64,000 nucleotides of DNA, taken from the NCBI RefSeq assembly GCF_001456955.1, contig NZ_KQ758471.1:224576-288575 (forward strand), written 5' to 3'. The DNA comes from Microbacterium enclense (GTDB lineage: Bacteria > Actinomycetota > Actinomycetes > Actinomycetales > Microbacteriaceae). The notes under the pieces are model-generated. The model was not told where the DNA came from and did no database searches. It saw nothing but the letters and a program-made list of their open reading frames with translations. This document shows positions 1 through 8,224 of the stretch, one piece after another. A program made the position numbers and the translations under genes. Each line of letters starts with the position of its first letter. Within the stretch, counting starts at the first letter, position 1.

Positions 1-313
1 GCGGCGACGCCACCCCACGCCCATGCCAGGCCGCATCAACGTAGAGGGATGCGAGTTCGGTCGACGGCAGGTCGGGGCGATCCGAGCGGGTCGGCTGCGT
101 GCTCGCGACACCGATCAGCTCTCCGTCCACTTCGGCCAGCCACACCGCACGCCCGCCGGATGCGATCCTGTCGAACCAGCGCGCGGCGCGGACGTGCCAC
201 TTCGTGGCATCCAGATACTCGTCGGGGACCAGGCCGCGGTATGTCTGCTCCCACGCCCGCGTCTGGAAGCGCCCGATCGCGTCGGCGTCGGCGGTCTGCG
301 CGCGTCGGAACAT
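1..313 (-). CDS. GNAT family N-acetyltransferase (C-terminal part off window)
   Basis: Reading from an ATG at 313 toward base 1 gives a protein starting MFRRAQTADADAIGRFQ, with the N-terminal layout typical of GNAT acetyltransferases. It continues through the AWEQTYRGLVPDEYLD segment and a strand ending AEVDGELIGVAS, and reaches the start of the acetyl-CoA-binding motif (LYVDAAWHGRGVAS). The conserved R/Q-x-x-G-x-G/A loop is just being entered at the window edge, so the stop is outside. GNAT enzymes transfer acetyl from acetyl-CoA to an amine; the substrate cannot be told. The gene is convergent with nothing visible and is separated from the Rieske reductase by a tandem-repeat spacer. Confidence 0.8.
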   Translation of the reverse strand, partial: MFRRAQTADADAIGRFQTRAWEQTYRGLVPDEYLDATKWHVRAARWFDRIASGGRAVWLAEVDGELIGVASTQPTRSDRPDLPSTELASLYVDAAWHGRGVASP

Positions 314-336
314 CCCTCAACTGTCGCACCGGTCCA

Positions 337-447
337 GACGACCGGTCGCGACGCCACGCGACCCGGACGACCGATCGCGCCCACGTGCGACACGGACGAC
401 CGATCGCCTAGGCGCGCGGCCTGGACGACCGGTCGCCGGGGCGCGGC
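337..447. repeat. 29-bp tandem repeat, four units
   Basis: The box GACGACCG(G/A)TCGC starts at 337, 366, 395 and 424, an exact 29-bp period. Each box holds the palindrome CGACCGGTCG or its variant CGACCGATCG, while the remaining 16 bases of each unit differ. The array fills the spacer between the GNAT gene and the 3' end of the Rieske reductase gene. Because 29 is not a multiple of 3, it is unlikely to be coding. The function is unknown. Confidence 0.85.
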
Positions 448-1527
448 TCAGACGTCGACCTCCACCGGCCCCTTCGGTCGCGAGCAGCACGCGAGGATCT
501 TGCCGGCGTCGATCTCGCGCTGGCGGATGCCGCCGTTGTGCGCGATGTCGACCTCGCCCGCGATCTTGACGATCTTGCACGTGCCGCACAGGCCGTTCTG
601 GCACGAGGTCATGATGCGGATGCCGACCTGCTTGGCCGCCTGCAGCACGGTCTCGCCCTCGGCGATGACGACGCTCTTGCCGCTGCGAGCGAAATGCACC
701 GTGTGACCGGGTGCCCCGGCGGTGTCGTTCACCTCGGGCGGGGCGATCTCGGCCAGGACGAACGATTCGACGTGGATACGCTCCGCGGGCACGCCGAGCT
801 CGCCCAGCAGGGCGACCGTATGCTGCATGTAGGCATCGGGGCCGCACACGAACACCTCGCGGGTCGTGAGGTCGGGCACGTGCTGCGTCAGCATGTCGGC
901 ATCCAGTCGTCCGACCGGGCCGGCCCACGTGCCGGCGGGGTCGACCGAGACGGCCTGGACCACGCGGATCGTGTCATTGCCCTCCGCCAACGCCGCAAGC
1001 TCTCGCTCGAAGACGACGGAGGACGGATCGTGCGAGTTGTGCAACAGCACCGCGTCGGTGGCATCGCCCAGGTCGTGCAGCGCCTCGAGCACGGCGATCA
1101 TGGGCGTGATGCCCACGCCCGCGGCCAGCAGCAAGACGCGCTCGGAGGGATGGAAGGCGGTGGAGAACTCCCCCGCCGGACCGCTCAGCTCGAGACGGTC
1201 GCCGACGCGCAGGGTGTCGTGCAGCCACCGCGAGAAGACGCCGTCCGCCTCGCGCTTGACGGTCAGCTGCACCGAGTACGGGCGGGTCGGCGGAGAGCTG
1301 ACGGTGTAGCAGCGGCTGACCCGCTCGCCGTCGATGTCAGCGCTCACGGTGACGTACTGGCCCGCCGCGCGGGGCAGCGCGCGCCGGTCGTCCGAGACGA
1401 ACTCGAACGTCGACACGTGCGGCGTCCGCGCGACGATGCGCGCGCAGCGCAGCATCCGGGGCGAGGGGTCGTCGTCCCAGCGGTCGTGATCGTGCAGCAG
1501 AGCCCCGGGGGCGAAGGCCGTGCTCAC
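448..1527 (-). CDS. gbcB: Rieske oxygenase reductase (FAD/NAD(P)H, C-terminal [2Fe-2S] ferredoxin), GbcB-like
   Basis: This protein of about 359 residues passes electrons from NAD(P)H through FAD and a plant-type [2Fe-2S] cluster to the partner oxygenase. The GTG start at 1527 overlaps the oxygenase stop by 4 bases (GTGA), so the two are translationally coupled. Visible parts, in order, are a ferredoxin-reductase FAD barrel with the RCYTVSS motif, an NAD-binding stretch AAGVGITPMIAVLEAL, and a C-terminal ferredoxin with CQNGLCGTC plus a later CC pair. This order matches the GbcB/hydroxylase-reductase class. The gbc name is inferred from pairing with a GbcA-like oxygenase; carnitine, stachydrine or another quaternary-amine demethylase remains possible. 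Confidence 0.8.
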   Translation of the reverse strand: MSTAFAPGALLHDHDRWDDDPSPRMLRCARIVARTPHVSTFEFVSDDRRALPRAAGQYVTVSADIDGERVSRCYTVSSPPTRPYSVQLTVKREADGVFSRWLHDTLRVGDRLELSGPAGEFSTAFHPSERVLLLAAGVGITPMIAVLEALHDLGDATDAVLLHNSHDPSSVVFERELAALAEGNDTIRVVQAVSVDPAGTWAGPVGRLDADMLTQHVPDLTTREVFVCGPDAYMQHTVALLGELGVPAERIHVESFVLAEIAPPEVNDTAGAPGHTVHFARSGKSVVIAEGETVLQAAKQVGIRIMTSCQNGLCGTCKIVKIAGEVDIAHNGGIRQREIDAGKILACCSRPKGPVEVDV

Positions 1528-2801
1528 TCTGCGGCCTCGGCGTCCAGGTGCGTGTTGAGCTTGTCGATGTACCAGTTGCAGAACGCGTCGACCTGGTACT
1601 CGCTCGGCACGTACGGTCCGGGGATGTAGGCGGGATCGGTCACGCCGATCTGAGCGAGCTCGACGAAGGCGGCATCCTGGGCGTTGGTCTCGCGCCAGAC
1701 GTAGGTCAGGTCGTCGACGTTGTAGTCGACGCCCTCCACGGCGTCTTCGTGCACGAGCCACGTGGTGCGCACGAGCGTGCGGCCGGGGGCGATGGGCAGC
1801 ACCGCGAAGGTGATGGCGTGGTCGGCCATGAAGTGGCACCAGAAATTCGGCTGCGTGTGCATCGACAGTCGGCCGAGCTTGGCGTCGTCGAAGTCGCCGA
1901 GAAGCTTGTTCACGAGCTTCGCCCCGGTCATGCTGTACGACTCGCCCTCGCCGTCGAGCGCTTCGCGCTGCACGCGGAAGCCCATCGTTCGTGTGTCGAG
2001 CTCTTCGATCCCCTTGAAGGCGAGGTTCCGCTCGACGCACTTGCGCTCGAGCTCGGCCTCGGCCGACAGGTAGCGCTCGTGCGTCTCCTGCAGGTGCGGC
2101 GGGATCGCGTCCTCGGGGTAACCCCACGTGATGAAGTACGTGCAGCCGAGCTCAGGGTGCATGTCGCAGTGGTAGCACTCCCGGTTGTTCTCCATCGTGA
2201 GCTTCCAGTTGCCGAGCTCGATGAGGTCGATCTGCTTGGCGACCTTGGCACGCTTCAGCTGGTGCTGTTCAAAGTACGGCTCGACGATGGATGCCACCTC
2301 GTCGATGTCGTCGTTCGGCTCGTCGGAGAGATTGACGTAGATGAGGCCCGCGATCGAGCGGAACGCCACCTTGCGCAGGTTGTGGCAGCTCGTGTCGAAG
2401 TCGTCGGCCGCGGATGCCGCCCAGATGAGGGTGCCGTCGGGCTTGTACGTCCACTGGTGGTAGCCGCAGACGAGGTTGCCCACCGAACCGGATCCGGGGG
2501 TGAGGATGCGCGCCCCACGGTGGCGGCAGACGTTGTGCAGCACCTGGACGTTCTCGTCGTCATCGCGGATGACGAGCAACGAGGTCTTGCCGAACTCGAC
2601 GGTGACGTAATCGCCGGGCTCGCGGATCTCCGCCTCGGAGGCCACGAAGATCCAGTGCCGGCCGAAGATGGCGTCGAGGTCGAGGTCGAAGATCTCGTCG
2701 CTGGTGTAGAACGGCGCGGGCAGGCTGTGGCCGGGCGTGCGCTCGGCGATCAGGCGGCGGGTGGTGAGGTTGTCCTGGTGTCGGACGACGGTAGCGGGCA
2801 T
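1524..2801 (-). CDS. gbcA: Rieske [2Fe-2S] oxygenase alpha subunit, glycine betaine demethylase-like
   Basis: A 425-residue terminal oxygenase. The N-terminal Rieske domain has CRH at 92-94 and CGYH at 112-115, ligands of the [2Fe-2S] cluster. The C-terminal SRPBCC catalytic domain contains ENNRECYHCDMHPEL near 204-218, the mononuclear iron site, where His211 and His215 are the likely ligands. The NNRECYHC signature points to the GbcA group, which removes a methyl from glycine betaine to give dimethylglycine and formaldehyde. The iron motif reads H-x3-H, one residue shorter than the H-x4-H of most ring hydroxylases. An AAGGA ribosome site precedes the ATG. The gene is first in a two-gene operon with the reductase, downstream of an IclR regulator. 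Confidence 0.8.
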   Translation of the reverse strand: MPATVVRHQDNLTTRRLIAERTPGHSLPAPFYTSDEIFDLDLDAIFGRHWIFVASEAEIREPGDYVTVEFGKTSLLVIRDDDENVQVLHNVCRHRGARILTPGSGSVGNLVCGYHQWTYKPDGTLIWAASAADDFDTSCHNLRKVAFRSIAGLIYVNLSDEPNDDIDEVASIVEPYFEQHQLKRAKVAKQIDLIELGNWKLTMENNRECYHCDMHPELGCTYFITWGYPEDAIPPHLQETHERYLSAEAELERKCVERNLAFKGIEELDTRTMGFRVQREALDGEGESYSMTGAKLVNKLLGDFDDAKLGRLSMHTQPNFWCHFMADHAITFAVLPIAPGRTLVRTTWLVHEDAVEGVDYNVDDLTYVWRETNAQDAAFVELAQIGVTDPAYIPGPYVPSEYQVDAFCNWYIDKLNTHLDAEAAE

Positions 2802-2865
2802 CTCGTGATCCTTCGACGAAGGGCGCGTCCGATCCCCCGGGACCGTGACACTTCGGGTGAGGTTC

Positions 2866-2905
2866 GTCGCGCGTATGACGCGACATGTTGCGCATTACGC
2901 GCGAC
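2866..2905. promoter_or_regulatory. Candidate IclR-type operator upstream of the Rieske operon
   Basis: GTCGCGCGTA (2866-2875) and TACGCGCGAC (2896-2905) form a perfect 10-bp inverted repeat. Inside the right half, TGTTGCGC-ATTAC-GCGCGACA (2886-2906) is a near-palindrome of the TTGCG...CGCAA kind used by many IclR-family regulators. It lies between the oxygenase start (2801) and the iclR stop (3025), where it could control the oxygenase promoter. Binding by the adjacent IclR protein is inferred. Confidence 0.5.
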
Positions 2906-3024
2906 AGGATGATCATCGAGCTCGCCCTGACGCAGTGTCAACGTCACACGCACCTCCGCCGCGATTCTTCTCTCGACGGAAACACCCGCGTCACATCCGC
3001 TTCGTCGCGGCGCGGGAGAAGGGG

Positions 3025-3819
3025 TCAGGCGACGGCGCCCAGACGAGCGCCCAGCTGCCGGGAGTGACGCAGCAGAACACGTACGAGATCGGGGAACACC
3101 GACTCGGGCATGCGGAAGCTCGGTGCCGTGATGCTGAGCGCCGCCACGACGCCGCCGTCCTGGCCGAACACCGGCACGGCGAGCGCGTTGGTGTCGTACT
3201 CCCACTCCTCCATCGCCGCAGCCCACCCTCGGTCGCGCACGAGCGTCAGGTGATCCTCGAGGGCGGCGGGGGCGGTGAGGGTGTTCTCGGTGCACTTCTC
3301 CAGCGGTTGCGACAGCGCCTGCCGCAGCGTCGCGGCGGGTGCGTAGGCCAGGAGCACCTTGCCGGTCGAGGTCGCGTGCAGGGGGGTGCGTTGGCCGACG
3401 TACTGCCGGGTGACCGACACCAGCCGGGTGCCGGTGGCCTGCGTCACGTTCACCGCCGCCCCCGCGTCGAAGATCGCGACGTTGCTGGTCTCGTTCAACT
3501 CGGCGGTGAGTTCGTCGCACACCTGCTGCGCGTCTTTCACGATGTCCATGCGCGCCGTGATGCGCCCGGCCAAGCGGAGCACGCCGAAACCGAGCTGGTA
3601 CTCGCCGCGCCGCTCCTCCTGCTCGACGAGATTGCGTGCCTCCAGGGTCGCCAGCAGTCGGAACGCCGTCGAACGGTGCACCCCGAGGCGTCGTGAGATC
3701 TCACTCACGCCGAGCGTCGAGGCGTCCGACAGCATCTCGAGGATCTGAATGGCGCGGTCCACCGACTGCACGGCTCCACCCACGCCCGAGACGTCGTCGA
3801 CCCGGTCCATGTCGGTCAT
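3025..3819 (-). CDS. IclR family transcriptional regulator
   Basis: About 264 residues from the ATG at 3819, chosen because GAGGAG lies just upstream; an in-frame ORF runs further but lacks such a site. An N-terminal winged helix (roughly 25-85, with VSEISRRLGVHRSTAFRLLATLE) is followed by an IclR effector domain of GAF-like fold (LHATSTGKVLLAY, AAMEEWEYDTNALAVPVF). IclR proteins bind small acids or catabolites and usually control a neighbouring catabolic operon, here the downstream Rieske pair. The effector is unknown, though betaine or a demethylation product fits the context. Confidence 0.88.
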   Translation of the reverse strand: MTDMDRVDDVSGVGGAVQSVDRAIQILEMLSDASTLGVSEISRRLGVHRSTAFRLLATLEARNLVEQEERRGEYQLGFGVLRLAGRITARMDIVKDAQQVCDELTAELNETSNVAIFDAGAAVNVTQATGTRLVSVTRQYVGQRTPLHATSTGKVLLAYAPAATLRQALSQPLEKCTENTLTAPAALEDHLTLVRDRGWAAAMEEWEYDTNALAVPVFGQDGGVVAALSITAPSFRMPESVFPDLVRVLLRHSRQLGARLGAVA

Positions 3820-4016
3820 GGCTACTCCTCTTTCGTAGAGTGCCCAGCCTATCCCGGTTGTTGCGCCAGGCGCACAGCTGTGCGCGATGTGTCCCGCTTC
3901 GGTGGAGATGAAATCCGCTGCGCCGGTCCCGCCCGCGGCGGACGCGAACGGGCGAGGCACGTCCGCCGTCCGCGAACCGCCTCGTCGCCGTCGCGGACCG
4001 GTGGTTGGCTGACACC

Positions 4017-4973
4017 ATGGAACGCATCCTCATCCTCGGCGGCACCGCCTGGTTGGGTCGCGCCATCGCGACGGCGGCCGTGACCGCGGGTGCCGACGTG
4101 ACCTGTCTCGCCCGCGGCGAATCCGGGTCGGTCCCCGCCGGCGCGCGACTGGTGCGGGCGGACCGCCGCGAGCCCGACGCCTACGACGCCCTCGACGGCG
4201 ACTGGGACGACGTCGTGGAGCTGTCGTGGGACCCCGCGTTCGTGGCATCCGGTCTCGACGCCCTCGCCGACCGCGCGGCGCACTGGACACTCGTCTCGAG
4301 CGTCTCGGTGTACGCGCACTCCGACGCGCCGTTCGCCGACGAGGATGCCGAGCTCGTCGAGCCCGCCGACCTCGAGCGGTATCCGGATGCCAAGGTGCAC
4401 GCCGAACGGCTCACCACAGCGCGCGCGGGAGACCGCGCCCTCCTCGCCCGTGCCGGTCTCATCGTGGGCCCGGGTGATCCGACCGACCGCTTCGGATATT
4501 GGCCGGCGCGCTTCGCTCGCGGTGGTCGTGTCGTCATCCCCGAACCGGCCGACCGATACGTTCAGGGCATCGACGTCGACGACCTCGCCGCGTGGATCGC
4601 GGGCGCCGGCCACGCGGGGATCACCGGCACGGTGAACGCGGTGGGCGAGGAGTACCCGCTGGCGGCGGTCTTGGCGGCGGCACGGGATGCGTCGGGTGAG
4701 AACAGCGAGACGGTCGCCCTCGACGACGCCGCGCTCGAGTCCCGGGGCGTGCAGTACTGGATGGGTCCGCGCTCGCTCCCCCTGTGGCTGCCCGTCGAAG
4801 CCCGGGGTTTCTCGCGCCGGAGCGACGCGGCGTTCGTGGCATCCGGTGGTCGGCGACGATCACTCGCCGAGACGATGCGCCGCACCCTCGACGACGAACG
4901 CGCAAGGGGCCTCGACCGCCCCCGCGGCGCGGGGCTGACTCTCGCCGAAGAGGCCGAGGTGCTCCGCGGGTAG
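4017..4973 (+). CDS. NAD-dependent epimerase/dehydratase (SDR-type reductase)
   Basis: A 318-residue extended/atypical SDR. The N terminus is MERILILGGTAWLGRAIA, a GGTxxLG nucleotide-binding loop near 8-14. The catalytic-like region reads VSSVSVYAHSD, so the usual YxxxK is not obvious. The family resembles plant isoflavone-reductase-like or CSP41-like reductases (SWDP, GYWPARFARGG, QGIDVDDLAAWI). The substrate is unknown. The ATG at 4017 is used, although a TTG 12 bases earlier is in frame and no strong ribosome site precedes either, so a leaderless start is possible. It is transcribed divergently from iclR over a 197-bp gap. Confidence 0.75.
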   Translation: MERILILGGTAWLGRAIATAAVTAGADVTCLARGESGSVPAGARLVRADRREPDAYDALDGDWDDVVELSWDPAFVASGLDALADRAAHWTLVSSVSVYAHSDAPFADEDAELVEPADLERYPDAKVHAERLTTARAGDRALLARAGLIVGPGDPTDRFGYWPARFARGGRVVIPEPADRYVQGIDVDDLAAWIAGAGHAGITGTVNAVGEEYPLAAVLAAARDASGENSETVALDDAALESRGVQYWMGPRSLPLWLPVEARGFSRRSDAAFVASGGRRRSLAETMRRTLDDERARGLDRPRGAGLTLAEEAEVLRG

Positions 4974-5024
4974 CGGGGCGGGCCGCCCGCTCGCGCTCGG
5001 CAACGGACGGCCGCGGGGCGCTGG

Positions 5025-5591
5025 TCAGCGCCCGTTACGGTCGGCCGCCGAACGCGGCGGGGCCGACGACACCTCGAGCTTGTCGAGGCCGCGCAGCGAC
5101 GTCCAGATCAACTCCTCGCCCTTCGCGGCATGCTGCGACGCCCGCACGGCTCGTTCGTCGGCCCACGAGTTCAGCACATGGCCCGAGTGCCCGCGCACGT
5201 GCTCGAGCACCACGTCGGGCAGTCCCGCCTCCCGCCGGGCGTCGCGTGCCGCGATGAGCGCCTCGAGGATGCCCCGATTGGCGACGGGCTTCTTCGCGCT
5301 CGTCACCCACCCGCGGCGACGGTGGCCGTCCATCCACGACGAGTACGTGTCGATGGCGTACTTCGAGTCAGCCTGCACGACGAGGTCGCGCACGTCGGCG
5401 TGATCCGTGATCGCGTACAGCAGGCCGAGCAGCTCGCCGATGTTGTTCGTCCCCGACGGGATCGAACCCGCCGCCCAGTGGCCGTCCTCCCCGACCCAGG
5501 CCCATCCGGCCGGCCCGGGGTTGCCCTTGCAGGCACCGTCGGTGGCGACGACGTAGCGGTCGGATGGATCGGACGCCGGGGAACTGCTCAT
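5025..5591 (-). CDS. rnhA: Ribonuclease HI
   Basis: This 188-residue enzyme cleaves the RNA strand of RNA-DNA hybrids, as in R-loops and Okazaki primers. The catalytic acidic residues are all visible: Asp18 (TDGACKGNPG), Glu53 (NNIGELLG), Asp75 (QADSKYAID) and Asp145 (SWADE), with His135 in the HVRGHSG loop. It runs about 30 residues past the minimal 150-residue E. coli-type fold as a C-terminal tail. It is convergent with the upstream SDR across a 51-bp spacer, and no partner gene is visible. Confidence 0.93.
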   Translation of the reverse strand: MSSSPASDPSDRYVVATDGACKGNPGPAGWAWVGEDGHWAAGSIPSGTNNIGELLGLLYAITDHADVRDLVVQADSKYAIDTYSSWMDGHRRRGWVTSAKKPVANRGILEALIAARDARREAGLPDVVLEHVRGHSGHVLNSWADERAVRASQHAAKGEELIWTSLRGLDKLEVSSAPPRSAADRNGR

Positions 5592-5755
5592 CCCTCTAGT
5601 CTCTCGCGTCCGACGGACGTTCCCCGCCTGGTGACTACGCGGGTGAAGCTCTCCGCGATCGCGCGCTCAGCGCCGTCGCCCCCACCGGCGCGCCTGCCGG
5701 CCCGTGCGACCCTGGCGCCCACGCCCTGCGCTCGCCACCGGGAAGGTCCGCCGTC

Positions 5756-6283
5756 ATGTCCGAGAAGTCGCCCACCCGATCCCGCCTCCACCCCGCCGCC
5801 GTCACCGCGCTCGCCCTCGCGGGCGTCTGCATCGCCGGGGCCGCGGGCTGGCTCGTCTGGTTGCTCGCGCAGCCGGTCGATCCGAACGCCGAGGCGTCGC
5901 AGCGACTCGTGCAGTGGCAGGAGGTGTTCGAGCGCTATCGGGCGGCGAATGGATCCCTGCCCGACATGCCGTTCGGCGGGTACTGCCTGGGCGACGGATT
6001 CCCCGTCGGCACCGGCGGCACGACGAACTGCCGCGACTACGAGAGCACGACGTACTACACCGAAGAGGCCAGCGCGCCGCTGATGGACGCCCTCGCGTCG
6101 GTCGCCGAACTGCCCCGCGGCGCGACGACCCCGGTGCGCGGCACGGTCGGGCCGTACGCGCTCTACGACGAGACGGGTGTGCGCCTGCTCACCGCCGAGA
6201 ACGGCACGTGCGAGGCCCCCGCCGTCGAGGTGTGGCGCGACGGCGGAGGCCTGTTCGTGTGTCAGATCCTGCTGGAGCGCTGA
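5756..6283 (+). CDS. Membrane-anchored hypothetical protein
   Basis: 175 residues, not recognised as a named family. A single hydrophobic segment near 16-38 (VTALALAGVCIAGAAGWLVW) follows a basic N terminus, so the rest should face outside the membrane. The outer part holds four cysteines (GGYCLGDG, TNCRDYES, GTCEAPA, FVCQILLER), which could form disulfides, and looks like a small globular domain. The ATG at 5756 follows GGGAAGG. It is convergent with gnd, ending 10 bp from it. The function is unknown. Confidence 0.65.
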   Translation: MSEKSPTRSRLHPAAVTALALAGVCIAGAAGWLVWLLAQPVDPNAEASQRLVQWQEVFERYRAANGSLPDMPFGGYCLGDGFPVGTGGTTNCRDYESTTYYTEEASAPLMDALASVAELPRGATTPVRGTVGPYALYDETGVRLLTAENGTCEAPAVEVWRDGGGLFVCQILLER

Positions 6284-6293
6284 GCCGGCCAGA

Positions 6294-7355
6294 TCAGCCG
6301 CGGCCGCTCTCGGCCTTCTTCTGACCCGCCTCGAGCACGTCGCCGGCCGGCAGCTCCTGGTGCCCGCCGAACTGCAGGCGCATTGCCGAGAGCACCTGGT
6401 TGGCGAAGTGGTCCTCACCGCGCGAGGCGAAGCGCTCGAACAGCGACGCCGCCAGCACCGGAACGGGCACGCCCGTGTCGACCGCGGCCTTGACCGTCCA
6501 CCGTCCCTCGCCGGAGTCGGACACGCGGCCGGCCAGGCCGTCGAGAGTGGGGTTCTGCGCGAGGGCCGCGGCGGTCAGATCGAGCAGCCACGACGAGATG
6601 ACCGAGCCTCGTCGCCAGAGCTCGGTGACGCGCGCCGTGTCGATGTCGAACTGGTAGAACTCCGGCTCCTCGAGCGGGGCCACCTCGGCCGAGTGCTCAC
6701 CCTGGTGCAGGCCCGCATCGGCGTTGTTCAACACGTTCAGACCCTCGGCGAGCGCGGCCATGATGCCGTACTCGATGCCGTTGTGCACCATCTTCACGAA
6801 GTGCCCGGCACCCGAGGGGCCGCAGTGCAGATAGCCGCGCTCCTCGGTGGTGTAGTCGCCGGTGCGACCGGGCGTGCGCTCGACCTCGCCGGGCCCGGGC
6901 GCGATCGTGCGCAGAACCGGCTCGAGGTGCGCGACAGCCTCCTCGTGACCTCCGACCATGAGGCAATATCCGCGCTCGAGGCCGAACACGCCGCCGCTGG
7001 TTCCCACGTCGACGTAGTGGATGCCGCTGTCGTCGAGCTTCTTCGCCCGGCGCACGTCGTCGCGGTAGTTCGAGTTGCCGCCGTCGATGATGATGTCACC
7101 GGGCTCGAGCACCTCGGCCACCTGGTCGACGACCTTCCCCGTGAGTCCCGCGGGGATCATCAGCCACACGGCACGCGGCTTCTGCAGCTTCGAGGCGAGG
7201 TCGGCGATGCTGGTCGCCCCGGTCGCACCCTCTGCGACCAGTGAGGCCACGGCATCCTGGTTCACGTCGAACACGACGCAGTCGTGACCGTCTCTCATGA
7301 GCCTGCGGACGATGTTGGCGCCCATTCGTCCGAGTCCGACCATGGCGAGTTGCAT
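6294..7355 (-). CDS. gnd: 6-phosphogluconate dehydrogenase, decarboxylating (short form)
   Basis: A 353-residue enzyme of the pentose phosphate pathway that converts 6-phosphogluconate to ribulose 5-phosphate and CO2 with reduction of NAD(P). The N-terminal Rossmann loop is [14 protein letters not shown] (6-19). The substrate motif [12 protein letters not shown] and the catalytic segment [19 protein letters not shown], carrying the conserved Lys and Asn, are intact. Its length fits the short YqeC/GntZ class rather than the 470-residue E. coli form. The C terminus ([19 protein letters not shown]) is characteristic of this class. It appears monocistronic, with a 5' gap of 85 bp to the next gene. 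Confidence 0.93.
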   Translation of the reverse strand: MQLAMVGLGRMGANIVRRLMRDGHDCVVFDVNQDAVASLVAEGATGATSIADLASKLQKPRAVWLMIPAGLTGKVVDQVAEVLEPGDIIIDGGNSNYRDDVRRAKKLDDSGIHYVDVGTSGGVFGLERGYCLMVGGHEEAVAHLEPVLRTIAPGPGEVERTPGRTGDYTTEERGYLHCGPSGAGHFVKMVHNGIEYGIMAALAEGLNVLNNADAGLHQGEHSAEVAPLEEPEFYQFDIDTARVTELWRRGSVISSWLLDLTAAALAQNPTLDGLAGRVSDSGEGRWTVKAAVDTGVPVPVLAASLFERFASRGEDHFANQVLSAMRLQFGGHQELPAGDVLEAGQKKAESGRG

Positions 7356-7440
7356 TGGTTCCCCGTTCGTCGTGGATCACGGACCGCGCGACGCGGTCCC
7401 CTCGCGAGTCTAGGAGCGCACGGCGCCCCCGGCTTCGGTG

Positions 7441-7950
7441 CTAGCCCTGGAAATCGTCGGGATCGACGTCGTCGAGGAAGCGGCGGAACTCCTCCACCCG
7501 CTCCTCTTCGGCCGACGGGTCGAGTTCGACCGCCTCGTCGGGCACGCCCGCGTCGTCGAAGACCGCGTCGGCCACCCAGATCGGTGCGTCGACGCGGGAA
7601 CCGAGAGCGATGGCATCCGATGGGCGGGCGTCGAAGGTGCGTTGCCCGCCAGGGGTGTTGAGCACGACCCGGGCGTGGAAGGTGCCCTCGTCGAGGTGCG
7701 TGACCTCGACGCGATCGACCGACGCCGACAGCTCGCCCAGCATCGCCGTCATCAGGTCGTGGGCGAGCGGGCGCGGCGGGGGCGTGCCCTCGATCGCGAC
7801 GAAGATCGACATCGCCTCCTGCGCGCCGATCCACACGGGAAGCACCCGGTCGCCGCCCGCGTCGGTGTCGACCGGCTTCAGCAGGATCACGTGCTGCTGC
7901 GCAGGGTCGAGCGCCACTCCGACCACACGCACCCGGATCATGTGCCCCAT
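7441..7950 (-). CDS. Bifunctional nuclease (BFN, DUF151) domain protein
   Basis: 169 residues. The family core is clear: VLPVWIGAQEAMSIFVAIEG, RPLAHDLMTAML and a DARPSDAIALGSRVDAPIWV segment. Actinobacterial members are usually annotated as bifunctional nuclease family or vascularization-related proteins; their role in bacteria is poorly defined. An acidic C-terminal tail (SAEEERVEEFRRFLDDVDPDDFQG) matches actinobacterial relatives. Two starts are possible, Met1 or Met4 (MIRVRVVGV). The MIRVRVV start is the family norm. Confidence 0.85.
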   Translation of the reverse strand: MGHMIRVRVVGVALDPAQQHVILLKPVDTDAGGDRVLPVWIGAQEAMSIFVAIEGTPPPRPLAHDLMTAMLGELSASVDRVEVTHLDEGTFHARVVLNTPGGQRTFDARPSDAIALGSRVDAPIWVADAVFDDAGVPDEAVELDPSAEEERVEEFRRFLDDVDPDDFQG

Positions 7951-8037
7951 CGTACGTGCCTCCCCGCTCGCGGCGGAGGTCGCGCGACGGCCGCGGCACG
8001 GGTTCCGGACCGGCCCGCGTCGCGCGTAGCCACGGCC

Positions 8038-8224
8038 TCAGCGCAGGATGCCGAGGCCGCGCGCCGCCGACACCGCCGAGGTGCGCGAAGAGACGCCGAG
8101 CTTGGAGAACACGTGCGCGAGGTGGGATTTCACGGTCGCGTCGGTGATGTGGAGGCGGTGGGCGACGTCGGCGTTCGACGCCCCGCCGGCGACGAGGCGC
8201 AACACGTCGATCTCGCGCGCCGAC
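8038..8224 (-). pseudogene. Response-regulator remnant: LuxR-type HTH, C-terminal end only
   Basis: On the minus strand 8224-8038 translates as SAREIDVLRLVAGGASNADV followed by AHRLHITDATVKSHLAHVF and SKLGVSSRTSAVSAARGLG ending ILR-stop. This is the DNA-binding tail of a NarL/FixJ response regulator. The receiver domain and any start are missing: the homology ends at about 8224, where a permease fragment begins on the other strand. It was too short to appear as a normal gene call. See the deletion-scar finding. Confidence 0.8.

Noticed and set aside
337..447. 29-bp array as a small CRISPR
   Set aside because: The conserved part is only 13 bp, the spacers are 16 bp, and no cas gene is present.
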